A stretch of 64,000 nt of DNA from Rhizomys pruinosus (taxonomy: Eukaryota > Chordata > Mammalia > Rodentia > Spalacidae), in assembly GCA_009823505.1 (NCBI GenBank), contig VZQC01001040.1, positions 291,002 through 355,001 of the forward strand, in the 5' to 3' direction. Positions 31,771-43,037 of this stretch are shown piece by piece. The notes beneath the pieces were generated by a model. The model saw only the letters and a program-made list of their open reading frames with translations, was not told the DNA's origin and ran no database searches. A program made the translations under genes and the position numbers. Within the stretch, counting starts at the first letter, position 1; each line of letters opens with the position of its first letter.

Positions 31771-32111
31771 TTTCGGTCATGGAAGCTTCAATTAAGCTTC
31801 CATTTCCTAAACTGTACTATCTCCCAAGATCATTTGCTACTTACTATGGGGCAGGAGGGAGTGAGGGCTGGAATCCCAGGTGAAGGTTCTGTGACCCTCC
31901 CCTCCACCCTTCCTTCTAGCAGAAAGTGGCAACATCTCTACCACCAAGACCACATACCTGCCACTGTACTGTTCTGCTCCCTTGGTTGCCATAGTTACCT
32001 GGCAAAGATAATCTCTACTCCAAGTTGGCAACAGGATGATCATGTTATGCCCAGGGAGGAAAAGCCCCACAGCAACATACGGGGGTCTCAAGGCCACCTC
32101 ATATGTGATAG
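31771..32111. other. Intergenic, nothing recognised
   Basis: No element or credible ORF seen. Confidence 0.4.
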
Positions 32112-32116
32112 ACTGG

Positions 32117-32508
32117 TGTTCTAGTTATTTTCTATTACTGTGATAAAACACTGACCAAAAACAACTTGTGGAGGACAGGGTTTATTTCAACTTACAGCTT
32201 ATGGTTCATCATGGACAGGAGCCAGAACAGGAGGTGAAGGAAGGAACCTGGGGCAGGAACAAACCAAGGAGGAACTCTGCTTACTGACCTGCTCCTCTGG
32301 CCTATGCTCAGCCTGCTTTCTTATATAACCCAGGCCTACTTACCCAGGGATGGTATCACCCACAGTGGGTGAGGTCCTCCCTCACCACTTCACAATCAAG
32401 AAAATGTATCACAGAGATGGCCACTGGCCAATCCAATAGAGGAACTGCCTCCATTGAGGTTCCCTCTTCCCAGGTGTGTCAAGTTGACAATGGACACTAA
32501 CAAGCACA
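32117..32508 (-). mobile_element. ERVL/MaLR-like solo LTR
   Basis: 392 bp. The coding strand starts TGTGCTTGTTAGTGTCC and contains GTCAACTTGACACACCTGGG, as in the LTRs at 41468 and 48536. The 5-bp duplication ACTGG (32112-32116 and 32509-32513) is exact. It is solo, with no internal sequence. Confidence 0.9.
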
Positions 32509-32784
32509 ACTGGGATGCAAACCAGGCTACAGACGCCACCCTCTTACCACAAACCAGGCCACAGAGATCCTCTATCACACTCATGTGTGCCTAGCTCTAA
32601 GATGATCAAGGCAGTCGGCGGAGGGAGGGATGGAGGGAGGTGGGAAAGGGAAGTTATTTCAGAGTCCAAACCCAAATCTCTACCCGAGAAAGGGAAATGG
32701 AGATTTGACAACCATCTAATCAATGTGTTTAGGTAAACAGCTCAAATGGATCCTTTTCATCTAAAAATAACTCCACTCTAGATG

Positions 32785-32960
32785 TTGACTTAGCCCAGCA
32801 TTTCTCAAACTGTGGCCACCACAGTAGCATCGCTGCTTGTTGGAAATGAAAATTCATGCTAAATCTGACACTGAGGATGGATCCCAGCTGCCTGAGTCCT
32901 CTCAACCTCTCCACTGGGTCTGATGCTTCTTATGTATGTTTGAGAAATGTACTTGCACCT
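32785..32960 (+). mobile_element. MER20-like hAT relic
   Basis: CAGCATTTCTCAAACTGTGG and GTTGGAAATGAAAATTCATG with a closing TTTGAGAAATGTACTTGC follow the MER20 scheme. It is heavily diverged. Confidence 0.55.
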
Positions 32961-33186
32961 GGCTGAGTAGTAACTCAGCACTGCCTCCATAGCCTGTGTG
33001 TCTCTCTTGACTGTGACAGAGTGCTCAACATAATCAACTTAATAAGAAGAAAGGTTTATTCAGCTCACAGCTTCAGAGAGCTCTGTCCCGTTGTGGTGGG
33101 AAGGGAGTGGCAGAGGAGAGCAGCTCATGTCACAGTGAGAAAGCAGAGGGAAGAGGCACTTCACAGTGGACAGAAGTCAGAGCAGG

Positions 33187-33401
33187 GGCTGGAGAGATTG
33201 CCTAGCAGTTAGAGCACCAACTGCTCTTGCAGAGGACCTGGTTTGATGCCCAGCACCCACATGGTGGCTGAGAACCGTCTTTAGCTCCAGTTCCAGGGGA
33301 GTCTGACACCCTCTTCTGACCTCTGTGGAATTGCACGACACAGGTGCACCAACCTACATGCAGACAGTACACTCATACACATAAAAAGTAAATAAAATTT
33401 T
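33187..33401 (+). mobile_element. B2 SINE
   Basis: GGGGCTGGAGAGATTGCCTAGC to AAAAAGTAAATAAAATTTT. It is less well preserved than its neighbour, so older. Confidence 0.93.
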
Positions 33402-33638
33402 GGGGCTGGAGAGATGGCCTAGCGGTTAAGAGCGCCGACTGCTCTTGCAGAGGACCCGGGTTTGATCCCCGGCACCCACATGGCGGCCAAGAACCGTCTG
33501 AAACTCCAATTCCAGGAGAACTCCAGTTCCAGGGGAATCTGACACCCTCTTCTCTTCTGACCTCTGCGGCATTGCACGACACGGGTGCACAAACTTGCAT
33601 GCAGACAGTACATTGATACACATACATAAATAGATAAA
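33402..33638 (+). mobile_element. B2 SINE (GCACGACAC type)
   Basis: Begins directly at the tail of the preceding B2. CCGACTGCTCTTGCAGAGG, CATTGCACGACACGGGTGC. Confidence 0.95.
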
Positions 33639-33639
33639 T

Positions 33640-33766
33640 GCTGGGCATGGTGGCACACGCCTTTAATCCTAGCACTTGGGAGGCAGAGGCACGCAGATCT
33701 CTGTGAGTTCGAGGCCAGCCTGGTGTACAGAGTGAGTTCCAGGACAGCCAGAGCTACAGGGAGAAC

Positions 33767-33853
<87 letters not shown>

Positions 33854-33885
33854 AAAAAAAGAAAAAAAAAAAAAAAAGAAAACAG
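33640..33885 (+). mobile_element. B1 SINE with very long A-tail
   Basis: CTGGGCATGGTGGCACACGC to GGGAGAACC, then an uninterrupted run of about 83 A (33769-33851) and further A-rich sequence. The long pure tail suggests a recent insertion. Confidence 0.95.
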
Positions 33886-34125
33886 AGAAGTTACAATAGG
33901 GGCCAGAGCAAGATATAGCTCCCAAAAAATACCCAGGGAACTACTTCCTCCATCATTCCAAGTCTATTCACATTTTTACTCCATCAGTGCATTAACACAT
34001 TGACAAGGCCAGAATCCTCATGATCTGCCTCTGGAGACAAACTTATACACACCCAGTGGTAAGCATCACTAATTCATAAGTGGACCTCAATCCAATCAAG
34101 TTGACTGTGGAGATTAACCATCAAA

Positions 34126-34447
34126 CGATACACATGTGAACAATTCACTGAACTGAATATCCAGGGCTGAGTATCCAGATAGGCAAGACTGCCAAGGATA
34201 TAAAAATCAAAGAAACACTGGCAGACTCACAGACCTAAAGAGACTGAGTGTTGGTGATAAGCCCATACAATGTGGCATCGTGAAAACAATCCAGAAACAA
34301 AGAGTATATCCATCAAACAATCATTAAATCCAAATAAGGGATCTGGTTAACAGCAACTTGCCAATGTTGATTGCTTCATTTTCACAGATACACTATGGAA
34401 ATGGAAGATGCTGATGATGGGAAAACAAGAAGTCGAGAAAACTAGAA
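34126..34447. other. Intergenic, nothing recognised
   Basis: No element accepted. Confidence 0.4.
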
Positions 34448-34768
34448 CTCTGCACTTGTAGCTCAGTTGCTAAAGTCCTTCCCACATAAGCATGAGGGCC
34501 TGAGTCCAGGTTCCCCAGAACTCATATAAAAAGCCAGGCACAGTGGTTCACCCCTGTAGCCCAGCACTGGAGAGGCAGACAGAAGGATGTGAGGGGCCTG
34601 CTCGCCAGTCAGTCTAGCTAAATTAACAGATTCCAGGTTCATCGAGACCTGTCTCAAAACATTAGGTAGAAAGACTAAGGAAGACATATAATGTGGATCT
34701 CCAGCCTCCACCTGCACCTCTCCCCATGTGTTCACACACATGCACACACCGACATGCACACACAGACA
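34448..34768 (+). mobile_element. B4A SINE
   Basis: GTAGCTCAGTTGCTAAAGTCC head, AAAAGCCAGGCACAGTGGTTC, CGAGACCTGTCTCAAAACA, CA-rich tail. Confidence 0.8.
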
Positions 34769-34825
34769 ATAGGAATTCTGTTACCTACTATTCACAGCTA
34801 TTATGATTACTAAAGACAATGCCGT

Positions 34826-35175
34826 GCGCTGATAACTTTCCTGTTACTATGATAAAGCACTCTGATCAAGGCAACTTCCATAAGGAAGAGTTTATCTGGC
34901 TTATGGATCCAGAGGGGTAAGAGTCCATCCTGGCAGGAGGCAGTGGGGGCACAAGCGAGCGATGTGAGAGCTCACATCACCAAGCAGGCACAGGAGGCAA
35001 AGAGAGAGATGGGAAAAGTGAAGCAAGGTCATGAACTCTCAAAGCCTGCCCCCGGTGATGTACTGCCCCCACGCCCCCTGAGATGTTCCATGACCTTCCC
35101 CAAACAGTACCACCAACTGACCAAGTGTTCACACAGTTGGAGCCTATGGGGGACATTCACATTCAAACCATCACA
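34826..35175 (-). mobile_element. MaLR-type solo LTR
   Basis: Antisense: TTTCCTGTTACTATGATAAAGC, GAAGAGTTTATCTGGCTTATG, GAGCCTATGGGGGACATTC, CATTCAAACCATCACA. Confidence 0.82.
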
Positions 35176-36137
35176 TACCAATTGTGAGATGCTCAGCATC
35201 TGACCACCAACAAAGCACAGCTGTGACAGAAATGTATTCTTCACCTGGAGATAACTTGGCTCTTTTCCCTATGGCTGCCTTTAAACATCAGTGTAGGGAA
35301 TACAGTGGACACTATAGCTGTGCGTCCCCCCCCCCACCACCTTTTATTCCTTCTCTCTAAAGCAGAGAACTACACGTGTTTTCTCACACAGCCATGGCAA
35401 CTTTTTAATGGCTTGGACCAAGATTTACTGTCAACAGCTCCGTTAAGTAACAGCTGTTTGCATATCTTATCCTCCATTGCCTCTTGAATGTCAAGGCTCT
35501 TAGCTGAAAGAGCATCCTTTCATTTGCCTATGCTTGCTTTAAGCATTATTTTTTATTGCATGGTATTATCTGTTCGGCTGCTTCTCCTCCACTTCAGCCT
35601 TCCTTTGCAGGGGGCAGACAGCAAAGCCATGCCAGATGAATCCCTGAATCACCTAGCTTGAATCAGTTCATCTGATTTCACATTTGAATGTCCAAAATCA
35701 TGATTCAGGGAGCATTTTCCCTTGGTCCTCTCCTACTGGCTTGCTTTATTTTGTATATATGTCGGTATCAGAATTGTGTCTAGTTTGGCTGTCTTTTTTG
35801 GAGACTAGCTGGGGGAGACAGTCCATCAACATCAGTCTAAAGGCACTTCCTCCTTTTACAAGTGTGCTTCATAGATCTCACCTTTGTTCCTCATTTGTAA
35901 TCTTTCCTAGGTGGACTAGCTGAATAAATTCAGTGCCCACGAGGAGCACATCTGTCACTGAGAGGTGACAGCCAAAGCTCCACTGCAGAGAAAAAAAGTG
36001 GCGGGAGAAAAGAGAGAAAGAAGACCTAGAAGCCTTCCCTTCCCTCTCACAGCAAGAACAGTGGATGCCTGGAGAGTCCACTGTAGAGGCTTGTTACAAA
36101 GACAAAGGCCAGAGAAGCCACCAGATCTGGAGTGTTT
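35176..36137. other. Intergenic, nothing recognised
   Basis: About 960 bases without an accepted element. Contains a C-rich run at 35327-35336. Confidence 0.4.
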
Positions 36138-36138
36138 A

Positions 36139-36183
<45 letters not shown>
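36139..36183. repeat. (CA)n microsatellite
   Basis: About 22 uninterrupted CA units. Confidence 0.95.
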
Positions 36184-36184
<1 letters not shown>

Positions 36185-37588
36185 ACATATACACAAACAG
36201 GAGCACAGCCATCCACACAATATTTAAGAGTATGCTCTCTAAATGTCTCTCTCTAGTTATCATCTCACCCCTACCCTGTCACTACATGCTGGGCTGTCTT
36301 GAAAAGACACTCCTCCATAGATGGTGAAGACCCTGCATGTAGATATGTCTAGCTACTCACCAAGAAATGTTCAGCACTCTTCAGTGAAGAGTGACCTTCC
36401 TGAACTGAGAGTTTCAACATAGGAGGTGGTGATCCTAGCAATGCCATCTAAATAAAAAGAAAAAGCATTGGAATTTTTCAAAGCAAAATATTCTTCTTTC
36501 TGATCTTTATGACACTTCCTGCCAGAAACTCACTCTATGCCAATGAGGACCCTGGCTCTCCTGTCTCCCCAGCAACTAACACAAGTCAGGCATTGAGGGT
36601 CATCCCTATTAACAGCCTACATGTATGTATGTATGTATGTATGTATGTATGTATGTATCCAACCATGACTCCAAGGGACATTCATGTAATAACTCACTAA
36701 ATCCCCCTACTCTATCTAGAAGATTGGACTTGTGTTGTTCTCGGTGGAAACAGTGAAGCCCAGGGGTGTTGAGGAATCTGCAGAGGTGTGAGTAGTTAGG
36801 GGTGAAAGATAAGGGATTGCAGGCACTACACACAAGTCCCTCCTTGAAAAGCCTGCCCTGTGCTTCCAGTATGCAGGGTCTCAGGCTAGGGCATGAACCG
36901 TGATGAAATCAAGGAAGGTAGATTCCCCAGCAGGCTCCAGAAAGAACAGATCAGTCTCTGCACAAAGCAAGCACCAAACAGAAGCGAAACACGAACGTAA
37001 ACATTTTCTATTATTTGTTGGATGAGTGTAACAAGAAGGAAATTAAACCTGTACCAAAAGCCCAGGCAGAGCACAATGATTACAGGAAGCCAACTGCTCT
37101 TCTTCCTACGGCACAAAGCAAATCAATAGATTAAAAGTATGGCCTACTGCGCAGGCACCACTGCGCAGTGAGTGGGATTCTGGGTCCCCTGGCCCTGCTG
37201 TTCTTTGCATGTGCTCATTCCGTCTCTCATCAATGACTTTCTTCTCCTTGTCATTTAACAGATTTGCTTCCAGTCTGAAGATCCAGCTTGGGCATGCTTT
37301 ATGGATTCCTCCCCCATTCTGTTCTCCATGTTTCTGGAAGATTCTGATGGAAGTTCTTCTTCCTGATTCATGGTTCAAGAGTCTCAACTCCAATGAGCCA
37401 CCTGTGCTTAAAAGTTACTGTGTGTTGTTCCCCAATCTCAGTTTTCCTATAAGCTTGTGATGTGCACAGCGTCGTTCTGCAGTGTGAGGATTTTTAGCAT
37501 ACAGGTCTGGTTACAGCAGAGCCCATTACCCTCATCCTCTGTGCACGTCTGGGTTTCTCGTCACCTGAAAACACTTCCAGTGTTTAAG
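36184..37588. other. Intergenic with one tetranucleotide repeat
   Basis: About 1.4 kb. The only structures seen are (GTAT)n at 36619-36658 and a short GC palindrome ACTGCGCAGT at about 37160 preceded by CTGCGCAG. Confidence 0.4.
36619..36658. repeat. (ATGT)n microsatellite
   Basis: About ten ATGT units. Confidence 0.93.
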
Positions 37589-37599
37589 CCACTATTGTT

Positions 37600-37769
37600 T
37601 TTGTGGGGTTTTTCTGGGGGCGGGTGTCTTTTTTCAGACAGGGTCTCCCTGTAGCCCCAGATGGCCTGGAACTCGCTCTATAGACCAGGCTGGCTTTGAA
37701 CTCACAAATATCTGCCTGCCACTGCCTCCCGAGTGCTAGGATTAAAGGCGTGCACACCACACCCGGCTA
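37600..37769 (-). mobile_element. B1 SINE
   Basis: Antisense B1, bounded by CCACTATTGTT (37589-37599 and 37770-37780). Confidence 0.95.
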
Positions 37770-37879
37770 CCACTATTGTTAACAAGCAGTCAAATGCATC
37801 CCCAGCCGATCCAAAATTCCCAAGTTTTCAAGAGTGACCCAAAAAAATACTATTCGGAATTTACTTAGAACAGTAGATT

Positions 37880-38104
37880 GGGGGGCTGGAGAGATGGTTC
37901 AGCAGTTAAGGGGCTGTTCTTGCAGAGGACCTGGGGTTGATTCCCAGAACTCACATGGTGGCTAACAACCAGCTGTAACTTCAGTTCCAGGGGATCTGAC
38001 CTCCATTTCTGACTTCTTCAGGCATTACATGACACCGGAGCACTTACATACATGCAAGAAATACACCCATACAGGTAAAATAAGAATAATAAATAAAATA
38101 TTTT
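37880..38104 (+). mobile_element. B2 SINE
   Basis: GGGGCTGGAGAGATGGTTCAGC to AATAATAAATAAAATATT. It carries GGCATTACATGACACCGG, a diverged form of the GCACGACAC segment. Confidence 0.93.
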
Positions 38105-38527
38105 AGAGCCACAAGATTCTACAGGCAGAGGCTCAGGCTCCTACTGAATGTCTTTCCATACTTTCCTTTCCCTGAGAACTACTCTGTTAAAGGAGTGGGA
38201 GGCTGATGGGAGAGGACTTTGGAAACCTTATAATTTGCCATTTCTAACAATATAAGCCTGGGGCTATCATTCAGTTGGTAGATCATTTTCTGTGGTCTCC
38301 CCCCTCCCCCCAGAAGTCTCTGATTTGACAAATCATCTCTCTGGGGACAAAGTGTCAAGAAGTGGACTACAGGGAGGATACTGCCCTAGGACTGTGCAGA
38401 TCCTAACAGCACTCCCACGATGTTTGAGTATGGGGAGCACATCTACATAAATTTTATTCACATGTGAACGATTGCATGTATTCATCATATGGAAAGCCTG
38501 TATATTTCATTTAAATTTTTATTAAAT
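38105..38527. other. Intergenic, nothing recognised
   Basis: No element accepted. Confidence 0.4.
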
Positions 38528-38748
38528 AGAGGTTGAGAGATGGCTCAGTGGTTAAGAGCACTGGCTGCTCTTTCAGAAGACCCAGGGTTCAAATCCCAGC
38601 ATCCACATGATGGCTAACAACCATCCATAACTCCAGTTACAGGGAATCCAATGCCCCCTTCTGTCCTCCGTGGGCACTGCACACTAGTGCACTTTACACA
38701 TGCGAGCAATACACTTATACACATAAAATCAATAACTAAATAATTTTT
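38528..38748 (+). mobile_element. B2 SINE
   Basis: GGTTGAGAGATGGCTCAGTGG head and GACCCAGGGTTCAAATCCC B-box region. An older type. Confidence 0.92.
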
Positions 38749-38759
38749 AATTATAAAAT

Positions 38760-38850
38760 TGCCAGTTGCGATGGCACACGCCTTTAATCACAGCACTCCC
38801 AAGGCAGAGGCAGGATGATTTCTGTTAGTTCAAGGCCAGCCTGACCCTCA
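38760..38850 (+). mobile_element. B1 SINE, 3' truncated
   Basis: GCCAGTTGCGATGGCACACG to CAAGGCCAGCCTGAC, then directly L1 sequence. Confidence 0.85.
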
Positions 38851-38871
38851 AGACTCACCCCACCGCAGAGA

Positions 38872-39440
38872 TACATGCACAGCTATGTTTATTTCAGTTC
38901 TCTTCACAATAGCAAGGAGCTGGAACCAACCCAAATGCCCCTGAACTGACAAGTGGATAGAGAAAACGTGGTACATCTACACAATGGAGTTCTATGCAGC
39001 AGTGAAGAAAGATGACATCATGAGTTTTGCAGGAAAATGGCTGGAGCTAGAAGACATCATGCTGAGTGAAGTAAAACAGTCCCAGAAAAACAAACGACGA
39101 ATGGCATCCCTCACTTGTGGATGCTAGTGCCAATTACCTAGTTGTAAGTATTTTTTGTGCATGTCCCCTTGAGCTTTTGTCCAAGCAGTTGGGAGTGATG
39201 CATATTGGAAACAACAACAACAACAACAACAGAAAGTACTGCATCAAAGAACTGATTGAAACAGTGAACTTCTGCTCAAAACAGTCAGCTTCCACATGGA
39301 GAATATCGAGAAAAACTGAGAAAGAGATGAAAAGCATGTTTGGCAGAATACATGAGCTCTGGTGAGGTGGGGGGATAGGGTGAAGGACAGGGGTCTAGAT
39401 TTGATAATTTTGTACAAAATATATATTTAAAAAATTTTTA
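38872..39440 (+). mobile_element. LINE-1 3' end (ORF2 C-terminus plus 3' UTR), 5' truncated
   Basis: 38886-39123 encodes the conserved end of L1 ORF2p (TIAKSWNQPK-like start, DKWIEKTWYIYTMEFYAAVK, FAGKWLELEDIMLSEVK), which finishes at a TAG near 39124. The rest is 3' UTR with (AAC)n at 39211-39231 and GAGCTCTGGTGAGGTGGGG. It encodes only about 80 residues of ORF2p, so it is a dead 5'-truncated copy. Confidence 0.9.
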
Positions 39441-39444
39441 AAGA

Positions 39445-39665
39445 ATTGGAAAAAGCCAGAAAAAATAGGTCAGCCTGGTCTTCACAGTGACTTCCAGGAC
39501 AGCTGGGGCTACAAAAAAAATTACAAAAAAGAGCCAGCTATGGTAGCAAAATCCTGTGATACCATAGACCAGAAAATCAGGTAGGAGAATTGAAAGTTCA
39601 AGGCCACCCTGGGCTTCACAGTGAGAACAAGGTCAACCTGGGATTTAGTGAGATCCTCAGAACAA
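39445..39665 (+). mobile_element. Degenerate B1-like fragments
   Basis: GTCAGCCTGGTCTTCACAGTG and GTTCAAGGCCACCCTGGGC are B1-like pieces without a clear start. Confidence 0.5.
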
Positions 39666-39684
39666 AAAGAAATAAATAAGAAGA

Positions 39685-39764
39685 GGGCTGGGGATGTAGC
39701 TCAGTGATGGAGCACTTGCCCAGCAGTCACAAGGCCCTGGGTTCAAGTCTTAGAACCACCAAAT
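39685..39764 (+). mobile_element. ID SINE
   Basis: GGGCTGGGGATGTAGCTCAG, GAGCACTTGCCCAGCAG, GGCCCTGGGTTCAAGTC: a BC1-like ID body with polymerase III A and B box regions. Confidence 0.88.
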
Positions 39765-39765
39765 T

Positions 39766-40370
39766 TTTTTAATTATATATAACATATAACTCTATGTGCT
39801 GTTTGGAAAGAAAATCTAACAAAAATGCTTAAGATACCCAACCCAATTTCTCAACTACAATAACAATCAGTGAATAATGATTCAAATACAATATTTGGAG
39901 AAGCCTAAAAGCAAAATAACCATTTATATGTTCATTATTTCAGTAAGAGGAACTAAGCGCCATGTCTGTAGAAGCCGTCTTTTAGATCTGTCTGTAACCT
40001 CAAGATCAAGGACAGGCAACATTGCCCCCCCACCTACAATATTTTCCTTATATCTAAAAATTACTTCACTTTCTTGCCCCATGGCAAACCTTATTCTTTT
40101 TTCCCCCAGGCAAAATTACTCACTCTTTCACTGGCTTGAATAAAATGGTCCTACTTCGATTCCTCTGTACGTGACTCTTGGGAACAGGTGAAGCCAGACC
40201 TGCTGATGAAGGCCAAAGAGAAGCAGTTCTAGTCACGTGAACCAAGTGTGGGAGGCAGCCCCCTATCTGCAGAGATGGGGAGAGAAGAGAGCGTGAGCTG
40301 GCACTGCAGAACATCTTTCTTTGGTCTGTCTGGCCATTTGTCTATCTTCTTTGAAGAAAAGATATTCAAG
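39766..40370. other. Intergenic, nothing recognised
   Basis: About 600 AT-rich bases without an accepted element. Confidence 0.4.
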
Positions 40371-40475
40371 TTGGGTGTGACAGTACATGTCTGTAATCTC
40401 GGCACCTGGAGAGGATGAGGCCGGGGAATCCAGGGTTTCAGGCCAGACTTGCTACATAACAAGATGCAGCAGAGA
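40371..40475 (+). mobile_element. Old B1-like SINE
   Basis: GTTGGGTGTGACAGTACATG with TGTAATCTCGGCACCTGGAG; strongly diverged. Confidence 0.6.
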
Positions 40476-40589
40476 GAGAGGGGAGGGGAAGGAGGGGGAA
40501 TGGAGGTGATTGGAGGAGAGGGAAGGAAAGGAAATATTGTTCTGGGTTTTCCCGTTTTTTTAACTTTTTAAAGGAATTTTGTGAATTTC

Positions 40590-41462
40590 AAACAATATTT
40601 TACTTTTATTGAATATTTGCGTATTTCATGCAAAACATGTGAATCATTTTATAGCCCCTCCCCCACCCTTACCCTCCCGTAGACTCCCCCACACTGGATC
40701 TTACGTATTCTGTCATTTAGACTAAGGCCTATTGAATCAAGTTAGTGTATCCAGAGGTCCTTCGGTGCAAGCCCATCCACTGGAGTCTAGTCAGCCTAGC
40801 TAGAGTCACTCCCTTGAAGATCAGCTCTCCCTCACCCGGCCAGTGATCAGCTACCAATAATTCTTTGGCTATGATTGGATGGGGTCTGCTACCCATTTCC
40901 CCAGTTCAATGCCAGGTTTTCATCTGCTTAAGTTTGCATAGATCTTGTGCATGTCCACACAATTAGTGTAGATTCATACAAGCAAATTCCCAGGGGCCAG
41001 TAAGACTCTGTTTCTACATGGTCATATACCTCGTCCCCTGGCTCTTCTAATCATTCCAGCCCCTCTTCTGCAATGGTCCCTGAGCCCTGGGTGAGTGGAG
41101 TTTAGAGGAGTCCTGTCCATGGACCCACACTCTGCAGACTTATTCTCTACCCTTTGGCCATTTGTGGCCTTTAGTGTTTGTTGCATGAGGGAGCTTCAAT
41201 GATGAGACTTGAGAGAACCATTCATATTCTTTCTACCCCTTGTTCTGCTATGTCCGTTTGGTGTAGAGGTTCCCTTGTAGATCTGTCACTTAGGGTTGGG
41301 CATTTCACAGACACTTATTCTCCGTGTATGAACAGTTATGGAACTCTGTAATAATCTCCATCTGTTGCAGAAGAGGCTTCTTTGATGAGTGGTGACTGGC
41401 ATACTTATCGGTAAATATAAGGATCCATATGTTGCACATAGTAAGAAATTACATTTGTCTAG
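40590..41462 (-). mobile_element. Rodent LINE-1 3'-UTR-like repeat, left part (tentative)
   Basis: Antisense copy of the repeat also at 19273-19987 (TTTATTGAATATTTGCGTATT, GCAATGGTCCCTGAGCCC). It resumes at 43451-43600 beyond the ERVL-like insertion. Confidence 0.55.
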
Positions 41463-41467
41463 GGATC
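41463..41467. repeat. Target site duplication GGATC (left)
   Basis: GGATC abuts the left LTR and recurs at 43446-43450. Confidence 0.88.
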
Positions 41468-41871
41468 TGTGCTGGATAGCTTTAGTGTCAACTTGACACA
41501 CCTGGGTTGAAGGAGCCTCAATTGGGGAATTGGCTCCATTGGACTGGCCTGTGGCCACATCTGTGGAGTATTGTCTTGATGGTTGAGCAGTGTGGGAGGG
41601 CCCAGCCCACAATGAGTAGTGCCACCCTGGGCAGGTTGTTGTGTACCGTATAAAAGGGCAGGCTGGGCAAGAGCCAGGGGAGCAAGCCAGTGAACAGCAT
41701 TCCTCCATGGCCTGTGCTTCAGCTCCTGCCTCCAGGTTCCTGCCCTGAGTTTCTGCCTTGGGCTCCCTAAGTGATGAACTGTGACTCAGGAGATGTAAGC
41801 TGAATAAACCCTTTCCTCCCCAAGTTGGTGTTAGAGTGTTTTGTCACAGCAATGGAAGACAAACTACAACA
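41468..41871 (+). repeat. 5' LTR of non-autonomous ERVL-like element
   Basis: TGTGCTGGATAGC start and AACTACAACA end, with a TATAAAA at 41649-41655 and AATAAA at 41803-41808 in sense orientation. Confidence 0.92.
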
Positions 41872-41876
41872 GAAAT

Positions 41877-41894
41877 TGGTACCAGAAGAGTGGG
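41877..41894 (+). promoter_or_regulatory. Primer binding site, tRNA-Leu type
   Basis: TGGTACCAGAAGAGTGG, matching the Leu primer site of the ERV-L provirus for the first 12 bases. Confidence 0.85.
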
Positions 41895-42395
41895 GCATTG
41901 CTGTGACAGACCTGACCTTGGTGTTTTGGGGAAGGATTGTGGAGGCATTTGGAACTTTGGGCTGGGAAGATCATTGAATGCCTAAAGATTGTTGCTGTGG
42001 AGTTTGGAGCAGTTTTGCTGAAGGAGTTGTAGAAGATGGAGGCCTGGCTTGTGAAGTTTCTAGTTTCAAAGGGGAGCAGAGATTATCAGGACTGTGTAAT
42101 CTGTGGGTTCTGGTCAACTGGGGCTAAAGAATCAGCTGTAAGTAACAAGAGACCATAACCTTAAGTTAAATCTTTGTTGTACTGGGACAACTGATGCTGG
42201 TTAGCTGGGGCTGAAAAATCAGCTGTAAGTAACAAGAGACCAGCATCACTGTGGTGAAATCTTCTGGGAAGAATTTCTTCAGGGTCAGCACACAGAAGCT
42301 GTGATCCAGAAGGGGCCTGAGCCTCCATCTCGAGCCAGAAGCAGGACTTGGTAATGTGTAAGAGTCTCCTATATGGTTCTGGTGTTGAAATTTGA

Positions 42396-42595
42396 GGGGG
42401 TCACAGAGAGCAGCCGAGGCTTGGCACTGTGAGAGGTCAGGAAAGACCATTGGTGGAAGTGCACCTCGGTTGCAGTGAAGACCCCAGGATTGCAGGGGTC
42501 ATGGAGAGAAGCTGAGGCTTTGCACCAGGAGAGGTCAGAAGAGACCATTGGTGAAGGTGCTGCCTCAGTTTCAGTGGCGACCCCAGCTTTTTGGA
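42396..42595 (+). repeat. 98-bp tandem dimer in internal region
   Basis: GGGGTCACAGAGAGCAGCCG at about 42398 and GGGGTCATGGAGAGAAGCTG about 98 bases later start two similar units, each containing AGAGGTCAG and GACCATTGGTG and ending near GTGAAGACCCC/GTGGCGACCCC. Confidence 0.85.
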
Positions 42596-43037
42596 GATGC
42601 CGGTACCCTGGGACGACCACCAAGAGCAGCGGTAGGTGTAGAATGGAGTCGGCCTGGGCCTGCGAGATGAGTGTGCCACGGACGGCAGAGTCGGAGAGGG
42701 GGAGCTGCCGAGACCCTTTGGAGCCCAGAAGATCGTGAGTGAATCCCAGGTGTCCAGCCTTGAGCTACTTGCTGGACTTAGGTTTTGTTTGAGAGTGCCT
42801 GATTCTTCCCTTTGAAATAAGACAGTACTTGTTTTGGATTTTACAGCAGCCCACAGTTAAGAGACTTTTAATAGACTGGACTTTTAAGTGTTTGGACATT
42901 TTAAGGACTGTGGGGCTTTTAAGGATGTACTGTCTTAGGTTGTGATTAATGTTAACATCATACTTTGGGGATAAGAACTGGAAAGGTGGTGGTTTAATAG
43001 TGATATGTTTTGTGTGTCAAGTTGACAAGGGGTCAAT

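Larger units (their letters stand above)
32996..34125 (-). mobile_element. ERVL-type LTR interrupted by two B2s and a B1
   Basis: Left part 32996-33186 (TTGACTGTGACAGAGTGCTC, GGTTTATTCAGCTCACAGC) and right part about 33890-34125 (CTCCATCATTCCAAGTC, CCAATCAAGTTGACTGTGG, GATTAACCATCA). The right end is the antisense of a TGATGGTTAAT LTR start. The SINE cluster lies between the parts. Confidence 0.72.

Noticed and set aside
37135..37170. GC palindromes CTGCGCAG/ACTGCGCAGT as an NRF1-type promoter
   Set aside because: No CpG island, no nearby gene and imperfect match to the NRF1 motif.
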